The notes under the pieces are model-generated. The model saw only the letters and a list, made by a program, of their open reading frames with translations, was not told the DNA's origin and did no database searches. A program made the translations under genes and the position numbers. Below, piece after piece: positions 45,284-56,212 of a stretch of DNA of 64,000 nt (position 1 is the stretch's first letter; every line of letters starts with the position of its first letter). The stretch covers positions 9,224,501 through 9,288,500 of the forward strand of contig NC_135793.1 in NCBI RefSeq assembly GCF_051106095.1. The letters are read 5' to 3'. Source of the DNA: Pogona vitticeps. Its lineage: Eukaryota > Chordata > Lepidosauria > Squamata > Agamidae.

Positions 45284-45741
45284 GTAAGAGAATACTCCGA
45301 GCCCTTTCTGTTTGAGTCACTTTAAGGCTTTGATTTTAAGCCGTTGAATCCGCCCGCTCACTTTCTCCGTTGCTTCTTTTGTTCCCGTCTGCTCCTCCAG
45401 GTAGCAGGGACCCTGAAGGCTCGGATCAGAAGAGTCCAGGTGCCCCTGGGAGAGGCGGTCCGCCCCAGCCGCCTCCCAGCCTCCCGGCTGCCCCACATGT
45501 GGCAGCTTTCAGTGGGGCAGCAGTACAGGGATAGTAACTCCCGCATCTGGGACATTGAACATCATTTAATGGTAGGTGGAGAAGACGGCACATGCTCTGC
45601 TGGGAGCTGTTCAAAAGCTGGTGGGAGTGATCCAGCATTTTCATGGCTTTTGGTGAATACTTGGTTTCTCTCTTTTTCTCTTTTCTCTCGTAGATCATGG
45701 GAGTGGAGGAACTGCTCCTGAAACTCTTGGCAAGTAATTAA
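45163..45741 (+). CDS. MTCP1: MTCP1 (p13), TCL1-family AKT co-activator, complete coding region
   Basis: Three coding exons (45163-45283, 45405-45571, 45694-45741) give 111 aa; human p13 has 107. TCL1-family proteins are small beta-barrels that bind the AKT PH domain and raise its activity. Family marks are VRLWVRRTGVYCDENQKTW, VQVPLGEAVRPS, LPHMWQLSVGQQY, NSRIWDIEHHLM and the end GVEELLLKLLASN. The start MADGEESGD was chosen because it opens the only frame entering the first beta-strand. The junction of exons 1 and 2 has two in-frame solutions (GT donor with the second AG, or a GC donor GAG|GCAAGT with the first AG) that change two residues. A GTGAGT donor five bases after the stop and a TTTTTCAG acceptor at 45836 suggest a further intron in the 3' UTR. 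CMC4 follows 2.6 kb downstream on the same strand; in human the two share a promoter. Confidence 0.94.
45405..45571 (+). CDS. MTCP1: MTCP1 coding exon 2
   Basis: Starts after CCAGGTAG with the rest of Thr, then GTLKARIRRVQVPLGEAVRP, and ends HHLM at GTAGGT, phase 0. This is the core of the TCL1 barrel. Confidence 0.9.
45694..45741 (+). CDS. MTCP1: MTCP1 coding exon 3 and stop
   Basis: Acceptor TTTTCTCTCGTAG; encodes IMGVEELLLKLLASN and TAA, matching the human end VQELLLKLLPDD. Confidence 0.9.
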   Translation: MMGVEELLLKLLASN

Positions 45742-45746
45742 ATCTG

Positions 45747-48335
45747 GTGAGTATTGTTCCCACGCCATGCTCATGCCCTTCTTCGTGCTTGCGCTCAACA
45801 CAGTGGTTCTTTAATGCCATTTGTTTTGTTTTTCAGGAGCTGTTACTCCAGGATGATGTCCCCGTTTGTTTTTTCATGGGGTAACTCCCGGCACTATCAT
45901 ACAGCTGCCCTTATGGCGAAGCGGGGCAGGCCGCTCTCTTAACTGCCTGTACAAGTGCCCACTCAAGATCTTTAGGAAAGTCAGTCAAGAAGAGTTACCA
46001 TGGCCTAGTTGAAGCCACAAGGGGGCATTTTAGGTAGGCAGAACGGGACTCCCTGTGCCCCCCCCCACTTGCCCCCTTGGAAAATGGGTCAGGATACCCA
46101 CGTTACTAGATGTGGGGGATCTAGAACGAGAAATTGCAGTCCTCATAAGACCCTCCTGGCATAGGCTCCCAGAGGCATTTGGGGGTTTGCTGCCAGGAAC
46201 AGAATGCTGGATTAAATGAAACCTTGGTCTGGTCCAGAAGATAGATCAGATAGGATTAAATCAGATTCAGAGGGGAAGATGGACTCCCTACAGTTAAGCT
46301 GTTTTTTCCTCTCGTAACAAGATTTCCTTGGAGATTAGGCCTGGGGGCTTACATGGCAGTGGGAAATTCCATAGTTTAGTGAACTGAGTGGAAGATAGAG
46401 CAATTAGCAAAATCAGGTGCTGTGACAGACTGAGGTCTTCCACCGCTTTGCAAAGGAAGGATGTACGATTAAGATACATAGTTTGACAAATAGTCTTCCT
46501 GAGTAATGCAGTATGCTATACAGTTATAAATACAATATATGCCTTGCCTTACAAAGTGCCGCGCTTTCCAAGGGCTGTGGACAGTACCAGTTTGGCTTGT
46601 TGACCTTTTGCAGCATTGCCAGGGGTTAACATCCCTTCTTGCTATACAAAGCACTCAAAGGGGAATGCACTCTATCCCAACAAGCAGTTATCAAAGATTT
46701 CCTTGGTAATCTGTTTTTCAGTGTTTTTCTATCAGACACACGCCACTATCCACTGTTTGCTGTTTGTATATTGATTGTTTCACAACATATCTCTCTGTCT
46801 TCTCAGTCATGCTCCCTACAAGCTGCTACTCCTTTGACAGATGCAAAACCCCTTGAATTTGGATCTTTGATGAGCTGGAAGTGCAGAGAGATGGGTTTAA
46901 ATGGGGAAAGATGTCAAAGAAGCTCTTGTGTTACTCTAATGGTCATTCAAGAATGGGTTGTTTGGGAAGCAAAAGAGAAAGCTAGGGGAAGCTAACTAGA
47001 GGGACAAGCACATCAAACCTAAACACAAAACTAACTTGTGTCCCATTACTGTACTTGGTATCATGTTTAGGTAACAACACATTACTTTCATTCATTACAA
47101 TGTTGCATTGGTTGTTGAATTGTTTTACTTTTCTGTTACTTTCTTTTGTTTAAACAACACACTTTATGCTTGGTCAGAGAATGATGGAATGTTGGAAAAT
47201 TTCTGTCTCAATGCTTCTTAAAATACCTTTCAAAGTATATTTTAAAGTAACTAGACATGGACCAGAATCTTCTTGTTTAACATAGTAAATTGCACTAAAA
47301 TAGGTCCATTGAATCAGTGGAGGTGTAGTGAGTCAACCTAATTGATCCAGATGGGCTTACTCTAACTTTGTCTTTAACACAGTAGTTTGCAGTTAGAGTA
47401 GGCTTATTTGAATCAAGGGAATTTATGGAAGACTTGACTCACTAAATCCCCATTGATTCAGTGGGCCTACTCTAGTGCAATTGATGTGCTAGGCAACAGG
47501 ATTTTGGCCAATGTCACTTGCTTCGCTAATGAAGTAACTTAGTTCCCATTCATCGTGCTACTTTTGAAATGTAACTTCATTATGCTCTTGTTACCTGGAA
47601 CCCTCACTTGTTACAGGCAACTGCATTGCTTGAAATTTTCTACTTCTAAATGCTGTGTGTTTTTCAACACAGTAAGATACCTGACTCAACAAACCAGGAA
47701 GCATCTCTTGCGTTACATGCTGGGTATCTTTTTCCTACCTTTCTTCTGTTGAACTCAAGTTGGTGTATGTGGCTCTCCTCGCCGTTTATACTCACAGCAA
47801 TCCTGCGAGGTAGATCAGACTTAGAGGGATTAATGCTACCCAGTTTATTGCTTGGCTCAGTGAATGCAGGAACCTTGATGTCCTTATTCGCAGTCCGCCC
47901 CTTTTATCCCTGCACTGTTTTGGTGATCTGTACCATCTCAATTCGGTGGGCAGGGTGTATTCAAGTGGCTCTGTGGCTGTGACGGGGGGGGGGAAGATGA
48001 GCAGCTGGAGAAGGTCCTCTCCCTTCTGGGCAACAGACGTAGACTGTAGCTGGTGAAGAAGGGAGAGCTATGAGGTTTCCTTCCAAAGCAAGAAGATGAC
48101 AAAGCTCCTTCTGGGTTTTAGGAGAGGTTTACACAAGACAACCTTTGGCCAGCCAGATGTTTTGCTCTGCAACTCCCATCAGTCCTACCCTGTATGGGAA
48201 AAAGTATTGCGGGAGTTGTAAGGCAAAACATTCAGGAGACAGACAGAGGCTTCCCCCATTCTTTAAACAATGTCTTACCAACTTGCCTCTCCCTGACCTT
48301 TACCAACGTACAGTAATATTTTCTTTTTCTTTTAG
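45747..48335 (+). other. Region between MTCP1 and CMC4 coding exons
   Basis: Contains a probable short 3'-UTR intron of MTCP1 (45747-45836) and then the intron leading to CMC4. A palindromic MITE lies at 47259-47509 and an eroded foldback MITE near 48145-48240. No further exon recognised. Confidence 0.5.
47259..47509. mobile_element. Palindromic MITE, family 'GGCTGAAATCC', long form
   Basis: Begins GGACCAGAATCTTCTTG and ends CTAGGCAACAGGATTTTGGCC; the inside repeats AGTAGGCTTATTTGAATCA and its inverted relatives. It pairs with the better preserved copy at 9525-9788. Confidence 0.68.
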
Positions 48336-48345
48336 TTCCGTGGCC

Positions 48346-48403
48346 ATGGCTAAGAAGGATCCCTGCCAGAAATATGCCTGTGAAATCCAGAAATGCTTAC
48401 AAG
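48346..48403 (+). CDS. CMC4: CMC4 coding exon 1
   Basis: Encodes MAKKDPCQKYACEIQKCLQ plus one base; acceptor at 48335, donor GTATGT. Confidence 0.94.
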
Positions 48404-50294
48404 GTATGTCATTTTTTTTTCTTGAGTCTCTCCACTTCACTTTGCTTAGTTATAATTATGTGCTATCAAGTCAGTTCTGACTTATGGCAACCTTTTTCAG
48501 GGTTTTTTTTAGGTAAAGACCATTCCTTTCTTCTCGGGGCATCCTAGGACCGTGCAGCTGGCCCAAGGCCACCCAGGCTGGCTCCGCTCACAGGAGGCAC
48601 AGTGGGGAATCGAACCCCAAGCCTCTGGCTCCACAGTCAGATACCTAATTCGCTGAGTTATTACTTTGTTTATGAGACATATTTCTGCTTGTTTCCTGGG
48701 CAGGAATGACATGTTTGCAGATAACCCACAGTAAGCTTTTTACTGTGATCTTTTCTCATTGCTTGTTGCTTCTAAGCATAGATTTCGGAGCTGTCTTCTG
48801 CAGAGAAAGCCTGTGGTTGCCTTCCGAACATCAGTCTCTCCCTGCAAGCCATTTTCTGTTTCCATGGAGAGAAGGCAGGGTGTGATAGTTGATGTAACAG
48901 GAGGGAATGTGTGCCCCTCTGCGGCCTTTTCAAATGTATGATTTTTGTAACATTCCTGAAATTAATGAGCCTTGCTCCCAAGCTAAAAATGGCAGGCTGG
49001 CCTTCTGTTCACACAAGCCCTAAGAACTCGCCCTGTTCGCTCTGAATTAGTGGGAAGAGTAATTTTTGCCGCTTTTCCCACACCGCTCTTTCTCTAGGGA
49101 ACTCATTGTAAGCTTTGCAGTGCCCTGCAGGGGGACAATTGTCTGGGAACTGCCTGACGTGCTACTCTGTGTGCGCATGGAACTGATGCAGCTTTCTGAA
49201 AGACCAACTGGGAGAACCGGAACAGTCCTGTTGTTACTGTCCTGCTGTTTCTGCTACACAAGTCGTCATTCTTTGCCGGTGGAAAAGACAGTGAAAGGGC
49301 TTCCTCCTCCTAAACCTCAGGCAGACAAGACTTAGCAGATCTACTCATAATAATTATGTGCCATCAGGTCAATTCAGACTTTCCAGGGTTTTCCAGATAG
49401 AAAGTACTCAGAAGTGGTTCCCCATTCCCTTCTTCTGGGGCTACCGTGGAACTGGGCAGCTTGCCCAAGGCCACCCAGGCTTGGCTCTTCTCTTGGGACG
49501 CACAGCGAGGAATTTAACTCCCATCCACTGGCTGCACAGCCAGATACCTAACTCACTGAGCTATCCATTAGTTTTTTGTTTTTATTTTTTAAAAATCCTC
49601 CAGCAACTCCAGTTACATGTTTCTCAAAAACACCTCACTCACCTTGCTTGTCTTCCTTATTTAGTCAGTATAGTGATTAAATTTATAACTGGGCTCACCT
49701 CCGGTGAACTCAGCGTGTACACGGCCATCGCTACTTCCCTCTTTATTTTCACAACGAGAGCGCTTGGCCTTTCAAGAAGCGTCGTGGCCTGCTGCGCTCA
49801 GTGGCCTAACATCTATAGCACACACCGGCCACGAGGCAGTTTAATCTCCCACCGATGACTGTCCTTTGCAGACTGCTGCTGCTTATTTTGAGGATCGACT
49901 TTTGTTATCGTGATGCGCATGTGAATATAGCAGAAAATACAAAAAATTGGCAATAGGAGCGCAGCCCAAGGAAAGCGTACAGTTGCATTGTAGCCGTCAA
50001 TACAGAAACTATCATAAGCTTTGCTGTCAAAATTTGCTCCACTGACTTTTTCCCCTTCCCTTCCCTCTAGCAAACAAATACATTGAATCTAAATGTGAAG
50101 CCGTCTTTCAGGAGATGAGAAGATGCTGTGCCCGGTATCCTAAGGGGATCTCTGTTGTTTGCTCAGGGTTTGAGTCGGAGGCGAAAGAGAAAACGAACCA
50201 GATGTCCACTTCTGCTGCTTTTTGCACCCCACAACCATCCCTGAGGAAGCACTCGTGTCTTGGGGAGCGCCTGCATTTCCTGCAGACGATCTAG
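48346..50294 (+). CDS. CMC4: CMC4 (p8MTCP1), twin CX9C mitochondrial protein, complete coding region
   Basis: Two coding exons (48346-48403 and 50071-50294) give 93 aa; human CMC4 has 68. CMC4 is a small protein of the mitochondrial intermembrane space imported by the MIA40 disulfide relay. The twin CX9C motifs are clear: CQKYACEIQKC and CEAVFQEMRRC, followed by the third helix CARYPKGISVVCSGF. The start MAKKDPCQK lies ten bases after a TCTTTTAG acceptor, as expected when the 5' UTR exon is elsewhere. After EKTNQMSTSAA, where human ends in KSASK, the frame runs on for about 25 residues (FCTPQPSLRKHSCLGERLHF and LQTI) to a TAG. The extension is basic, with two further cysteines, and is not family-like. 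A plus-strand AATAAA at 51316 would give a 1-kb 3' UTR. Confidence 0.94.
48452..48664 (-). mobile_element. tRNA-derived SINE, minus orientation
   Basis: On the minus strand: TAACTCAGCGAATTAGGTAT head, GGGTTCGATTCCCC B box, then the reverse of CTGGCCCAAGGCCACCCAGG and of CAGTTCTGACTTATGGCAAC. In the CMC4 intron. Best preserved B box of the four copies here. Confidence 0.82.
49349..49570 (-). mobile_element. tRNA-derived SINE, minus orientation
   Basis: On the minus strand: GATAGCTCAGTGAGTTAGGT head, B-box relic in GGGAGTTAAATTCC, then the reverse of GCTTGCCCAAGGCCACCCAG and of GGTCAATTCAGACTTTCC. Same family and orientation as 48452-48664, also in the CMC4 intron. Confidence 0.8.
50071..50294 (+). 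CDS. CMC4: CMC4 coding exon 2 and stop
   Basis: Acceptor CTTCCCTCTAG; encodes ANKYIESKCEAVFQEMRRCC, ARYPKGISVVCSGFE and the extended tail to TAG. Confidence 0.92.
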
Positions 50295-51315
50295 CTGCGC
50301 TGTACCTCCTCTGCACTGTTCGTGGCAGAGAGCTTTCTACAACAATGCAAGCAAGATCCTCTGCCACAAATCAACAGGGGCCAGAAATCAACAACCCAGC
50401 TGCTAAGAGTAGACCCACTAACAATATTACCATTAAAACCTGCCACTGCTGTAGCCTTACTGTCGATTAATGTGGAAATAGAATAACTCAGTGTGTTGAC
50501 GTTCAGCTGTCATCTGAAATCTGTTGTCAAGGTGGCAGCACCCTGCAGCAAGGTGATACCCCCAAGCCGCCTTTTGCTGGATGTTCTACGTTTCAGACAA
50601 TCTTCTTGTTAGATGTCATATGTAGATTATTAGTCCATTCAACTGCAGGAACTTTATTCCGAGCAAGTCAGCGCTCCCAGTCTGTTCAGAAGCCGTCCTT
50701 TCCCTCTTGCCTTTTGCTGTGCAGAGATAACATGTCAGCAACAAAAGCCTTGGAACTCAGGCTGCTTCTTTTCAGCTGGGTAATAATCGGGCTACCTGTG
50801 TGCCTCAGTTTCCTCATCTGCAACTGGACAAACCACCTCTTTTTTGGATGGTAGATTTAGTAGCACTCAAGTTCATTTGCACAATACTGATTTATGTGAA
50901 TGCTGTTTTGGAAGCAGCCAGTTTTCAGGGATCGTTAATAGTGTGAGTTGTGACCTCTGCCTCACCTTTGTAAAAGCAATAGTCACTTTATGAAAAGTCA
51001 GAGTGGTAAAAGAGGTACCCTTTAGAAAATCCCAAACTGTGCAATGTTATGTGAACAAAGCCCATTTTAATGAAAATGGAATTGGAATGTGGTTGTGATG
51101 TTTCTTTTCTTCTTCAGTTTAGAACCTCCAGAATATATACTGTATACCCCAGGGGATTTTTGAGCCTCCTTTACTACTCTTGTGTTCAATCTAGTACCTC
51201 GTCAGTGTTCAAGTAATTTCAAGGCCACTGCAGTGTTCTGTGTGCATCATTGGCAGACATCACCAAAGCAAGTGGAATAGTGTACATTGAGTCTACGTAA
51301 ATGCCATGCTGCAAA

Positions 51316-51321
51316 AATAAA
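51316..51321 (+). terminator. CMC4: CMC4 poly(A) signal, candidate
   Basis: Canonical AATAAA about 1.0 kb after the CMC4 stop, within GCAAAAATAAATACATG. No earlier canonical signal was noticed. Confidence 0.5.
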
Positions 51322-51436
51322 TACATGATTCTGAACAAATTTTCAAAACTGTCATGTATGGTGATTGGGATTTTAAGAAAGGTTCGTATCTGCTTAGCCT
51401 TGCCTTTCTTGGAGTGTAATTTTATTCCTACTTATG

Positions 51437-51562
51437 GGCTGAAATCCAGTTAGGTTGCAACTAGTGTACGCTTGCTGAATCACTGGAAATTTTTGTGAGT
51501 TGACTTTGTAAGTTCCATTGGTTCAGTGGGCCTTCTTCGGTTGCGACTTACTGCTGGATTAT
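51437..51562. mobile_element. Palindromic MITE, family 'GGCTGAAATCC', short form
   Basis: Begins GGCTGAAATCCAGTTAGG and ends CGACTTACTGCTGGATTAT, with GTTGCAACTAGTGTACGC and CGGTTGCGACTTA as inner partners. Matches 14121-14253. Confidence 0.68.
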
Positions 51563-52104
51563 ACTCACTGTCTGAATAAATGTTAGTAGGATTGTGCTAG
51601 ACTTACTTTGCAATGAACTTTCTGCAGGGAGAGGAATGTGGTCTACCAAGCCATTCTAGTACCCAGAACGCTCCTACCACCACCACAAAAACCCAAACAC
51701 TTTTGAAGTGAAAAAAGGAATTGTTCCTTCTGGAAACCCCTTAAGACAAGCAGTGCTTATTTTAAACAAGGTACAGTTGTTTAAAATAATTTTTAAAAAC
51801 TATACAAAACCAGACTTCTGGTTTCATTTCCATCCCTCACCTTTAGGATGCACAGTGACCCTCAAGTTCCGACAGTCGAAATACAGCCCCTGGACCTTCT
51901 TAACTCCTTGCTGTAGATAGCCACAAATCTGTATCACAGCAAGCAAGACTGGGCTATGAAATCTCTCTAGTTCAAAAGTGGTCTCGGCTATACATATCTG
52001 GAGCAAACCAATCAACTCCCCCACACGTAGTTTATTTTTAATTCCAGCTTTTGTCCAAGAAGGAAGTATACATGGTCAGTATGGTTCCAAAAATCGGGAT
52101 GGAG

Positions 52105-52290
52105 GTACAAGCTCAGTGGTAGAACCTGTTTTTATACTGAAGCTTCCAGGTTCACTCCCTGGCATCTCCTTTATCTTATCCTGACAGTTCCAGCTTGAAA
52201 TCCTAGAGAGCTGCTGGTAATCGGCATTGACAGCAATGAGCGAGATGGATCAGCTCTCTCTGTTTTGAGGTGGGGGGGGGGGGTTCAGCA
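52105..52290 (+). mobile_element. tRNA-derived SINE, full but diverged
   Basis: The head GTACAAGCTCAGTGGTAGA has a clear A box, CAGGTTCACTCCCTGG a B box, and the body CTGCTGGTAATCGGCATTGACAGCAATGAGCGAGATGGATCA matches in order the common squamate block 'GAGCTAGATGGACCAA'. A tail piece of the same family is near 36785-36845. Confidence 0.72.
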
Positions 52291-52622
52291 AATGGACTGT
52301 ATGCAGAAAGTCCCAGAATCAAGCCTGTTTAAAACATGGTCAGCAAGGATGCCTGCTTTAATCACTGGAAAGCTGCTGCTTAGTGGGCTTGAAGGATCAG
52401 TTTGAATGGAGTTGCTTTGCATATTTAGGAAAAATATCTTGGACTGAGGGAGTGGGTTAATGCTAACACAAAAACATGTTAAATTTCTTATTTGGAGGTT
52501 CTTCATTGTGGCCTCTGCCCTCTCCACTCACTGGTGAGGAATTCTGAGAGATGGAGCCCAGCCTCTACTGTAGATAATTTTAAGAGTAAACAAACACACA
52601 TGACACAACTTGGCAAAACCTG

Positions 52623-52628
52623 TTTATT
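52623..52628 (-). terminator. FUNDC2: FUNDC2 poly(A) signal, candidate
   Basis: AATAAA on the minus strand within GAATTCAAAATAAACAGG. It is the first canonical minus-strand signal I found after the FUNDC2 stop, implying a 3' UTR of about 3.5 kb. Confidence 0.45.
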
Positions 52629-55600
52629 TTGAATTCTCACTTCACACATTTAAATATCATATAAAAACCGCTGTACAATCTTTGTTTCTTTAGGTCCAGG
52701 TGTGGATGGTTGCGGAGTTCTGAATTTGTTTCTGCAACCACCAGTGCAATTAAACTTAGCCTTCACTTCTCACTCAGGTCACCAACATCCCCAATGAAAA
52801 CACTCAACAAAGTGAAATCCTTTCTACTGCAGTAATCTCTGCTTCTGGCCCAGAAGTCTAAAGCCTTCCCTGCCTTTTTGGTTTCCAAATGAGATCAGCT
52901 TATTCTAGCCTTGATCTCCACTTCCTAAGTACACTACTTTAGGGATTTCTTGCTGCATCATCAAACTTAAGATTGTCAGTCCACTTGATAAATCATATTA
53001 TCAAAACAGAGCTAAAACCACGACGTAGTAGCCACCTGCTTGCTCCACAATGCAGCTACGCAAGGAAACAGGAGTAAAAACAATTTATCCTTGCCCACCA
53101 GCAGGCTTACGACACAGGACTATGAGGTCACCTGAGCTGGGGTAAAGAGAATGGGACATTTTACCCAGCAAAGTTTGGCAAAGGGGAACTCTTGCAGCAC
53201 ATGGTTACCTTCCAAGCGTTTTCTCAGGAACAATGAGACTTTTTAATAGCCCCAAAGCTTTCAGCGCCTTAATGAATCTGCAAGCCTGAAGCAACAGATC
53301 CCACAATCTGCTCTTGCCACACCTGACTCTACAAGGGGCCTGTTTTGTTTCAGAGAGATAAAACCAGGAACCCTATTTATGATGATTAAAGCAACCACTC
53401 CCATTATTTGGGAGAGCCGCACCCTAGTGGTTGACCACATGCCATTCAACCCCTGCCATCTCCACTCAAAAGGTGCTAGACTAAAACAGGTGCCAATTGC
53501 TACTATTCAAAACCAAGGAAAGCCTCTATCAGCCTACCAGACCCACAGCCTGGATGGACAAGAGGCTCAGCACCAGTTTCACTCCTCCTCCAGTCCTGTT
53601 AGCCACTGATATGAATGAAATTCTCCCCAGCACAGCTAACAGCAATGAACAAAATCACTAAAGACAACACTGGCAGCACAGGAATTGATGGCACAGCAAA
53701 CATGTTTTAGTAGCATGGCAGGGGTTCGTTCACTCTTCAGCAGTGAACGAACTGCTGGTTTCTACGGAAGTTGAGTATAACTCAATTGGGGCTAGAACAA
53801 TTTTTGAGTGCCAATGGCAGTTATGGCTAGGGATGATGGAAGGTGTAGCATAACATGCTCAGAAGGCTCCAGATCCTGGACAAAGAAGATGCTTTCTTGC
53901 TGCTTTCCGGTCCCCAGCTGGCACAAACCAAAGACAAAGCAGTATCTGGTCTTTACCAGAAAAGCTAGGAACATTTTGTCCAGTGTCTTTGCTGTCAGTG
54001 ACCTAAACTGGGCTTCAACCGGCATCTACGCTTTCCCCACATTTCAATTATTTGATCTGATTGAAAACCAAGACCAAGCTACTAAACATTTTAGAATCAG
54101 CAAGCTAGCAGGTTCCTCCTCCTGTTGTACAATGAAAAGGACCTCTTCGTCATCTTTGATTTCCTTACTGAGGTCTTCACCTTTGATAGCATTGTAGGAA
54201 ACATGGGCTCCCTGATCCCCAATATAAATGACAGCTGGGTAGTTTCCGGCCAGTAGTGATGCCATCAACCACTACATGCAGATCAAGAGAGTCAGCAAGG
54301 AGAAGGGCAAAATTATCAAGTGGTCTGACTTAACTCTGGACCAAAAAGAAGACACTGGATGTGAGACAGATGCTGGAGAAGCTGCCTGGCAATTGGAGAT
54401 GTCCATTAACATCCATATCAGGACTCTGGAGAAGGTGAGCCTCTTCCATGGTTCTGAGGCTGGGGTTTCTTGATGAAACTGGCGTTCAAGTTGTGCCTCC
54501 AGATCTTTAACTCTGATGAGTACATCTGCTGGAAGAGGAACACTGACAAGCAGATATATTTAATCAAGGAGGGAAAATTGGCTGTGGTAGTAGATGACGG
54601 TGTGATTCAGTATGACTTGCCGATAGTGGGCTGCTGGTTTGGAATGATCAGCATCCTTAACGTCCAAGGGAGCAAGATGGGGAAGAGGTGGACAGCCAGC
54701 ATCAAGAGCATCAACTTCTCAGACCAATCTTACCTGCTGAAGAAGGACCTTGTGGAAGCAGTAGCAGAGTGTCCAGAGGATAATGGATCCTAATCAAGAA
54801 AGGGGTGCTGGATGTAGCAGCAGCTGAAGGCACAGAGGACATGAGTGTGGGCCAAACGTTGGACTAGTTAGACAGCAGCCATGCCTTTCTCTTGTCTTCT
54901 AGTTAGATATGATCGTGCCCAGATGAAGCTCAAGCACTGTCTCTCCTCCTCCTTGAAGACAGATAAAGCACGACCAGCAGGAAGAGCTTTTCTCCATCAG
55001 TCCCACAAAGGGAAAACCGAATCCTGAGGTGCCACACTCAAGATCAGCTTCCTCATTCTGCCTCCTTGGAAACCCTTCTGCAGCCTATCCCTCTCCAGAC
55101 AATGATGGCTGTTCCTCTCAGGTCGGCGCTTGTAACAGCTGTCACGGAGCTTCCTACCTCCTCTTCCCATCTTCACTGAAGAATTGGGGTGGGCAGCAGT
55201 TAGCACTGCACCCAGTGTTTCCTCTAAACTATGACAAGAGGCTGAGGCTCCCCAGTTCTTAACTTTAGTTGTGTGCTGCTTCTTCCCTGCTCCTCTCCAG
55301 ACAGCTCAAAGAGAACTGCACAGGAGTGCAGGGGACATTCCCATCAAAGGGCAGAAAACTTAGGTAACTATATGCTGGCTAAGATCTCCCAGCATAAGAG
55401 CCAAAAAAGTTCATCTTGAAACATCACTAAAGTGCAGGCTGCAATTGTTCCAATTTTTTCAACTTTGCCACACCTTTTTTGGCAGGTGAGGACAACAAAG
55501 AATCCGAGGCAGTTGTCAGAGTTTCCACAGCCCCCCCCCCCCCAGCTCAGTGATTCAAGGAAGAGGTATAAATAACAGCTTGATGATGCCAAGAGTATCT

Positions 55601-56134
55601 GTTTTGACTCCCACTTTGCTCAGAGGCACCCACACAGCCTGCTCAAGAACGAGCCAATGCAAGACACCAGTTATTTCAGGACAGGCCCGGGCACGCCCTA
55701 CCCTTTCCAGCCAAGTCTGTGTGCCCTTTTCAGCTACAGGCACAAGCTGCATGCCTGCCACTCAAGGACAAATACAAAGAAGAATGTACATACTAAGAGA
55801 AGGGAGTGCTATGGGTATAAACTGGTCTTTGTACGTCATCCTACTGGAAAAGAAAAACTGGGGAACAGGAATTCTTAAAAAAACGTGTATCTCGGGACAG
55901 CTTGACAACAGGTGGCCTTTAGCCTAATCCTATCTCACCCAAGCCAATCAAATCAAAAGGGGAAAAGCAAAAGGAGCTACTGGTAGTGTTTCTGGAAGCC
56001 ATGATGCATATAGAAGGAAGAAGAAAAACTTGGGGGAGAGAATGTTTCTGCGGGCAGGTCAGTCAATAACTGAGAAGACAATGGCCGTTAACAGCAGCAT
56101 AGGGAAGGGCTGAGTGACCAGATCTAGGTGGATC
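52629..56134 (-). other. FUNDC2: Probable FUNDC2 3' UTR
   Basis: This interval lies between the FUNDC2 stop and the first minus-strand AATAAA. It holds the antisense CNGA-like pseudogene (54252-54945). Minus-strand open stretches at 53792-54025 and 54044-54268 look gene-like in parts (VIYIGDQGAHVSYNAIKG, EIKDDEEVLFIVQQEEE) but I do not recognise them. The whole assignment is inference. Confidence 0.35.
54252..54945 (+). pseudogene. CNGA-family cyclic-nucleotide-gated channel pseudogene fragment
   Basis: The plus strand retains the C-linker and cyclic-nucleotide-binding domain of a CNG channel alpha subunit: DAINHYMQIKRVSKEKGKII, INIHIRTLEKVSLFHGSEAG, then after a frameshift near 54470 DEYICWKRNTDKQIYLIKEG, KLAVVVDDGVIQYDL and SILNVQGSKMGKRWTASIKS, and after a stop at 54791 a relic RYDRAQMKLKHCLS of the C-terminal leucine-zipper region. 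The pore and helices are absent. The key phosphate-cassette Arg-Thr region survives only as RWTAS. The fragment matches sequence found in one large exon of CNGA genes, so retrocopy and genomic duplication cannot be told apart. It lies antisense to FUNDC2. Confidence 0.82.
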
Positions 56135-56212
56135 CTAAGAGGCCATGCCGAGCAGAAACCCTCCAACAAATCCTCCAGTCAGGACAACGTTCTTCTTCAG
56201 GAAGCAGATAAC
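56135..56212 (-). CDS. FUNDC2: FUNDC2 last coding exon and stop
   Basis: Acceptor CCTCTGTGTAG; encodes [20 protein letters not shown] then LGMAS and TAG. Confidence 0.93.
   Translation of the reverse strand, partial: VICFLKKNVVLTGGFVGGFLLGMAS

Larger units (their letters stand above)
50295..52610 (+). other. CMC4 3' UTR and CMC4-FUNDC2 convergent interval
   Basis: About 1 kb of probable CMC4 3' UTR is followed by intergenic DNA up to the probable FUNDC2 3' end. Near 50805 a short CCTCAGTTTCCTCATCTGCA recalls the MIR core. A palindromic MITE is at 51437 and a tRNA SINE at 52105. No other gene seen. Confidence 0.5.
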
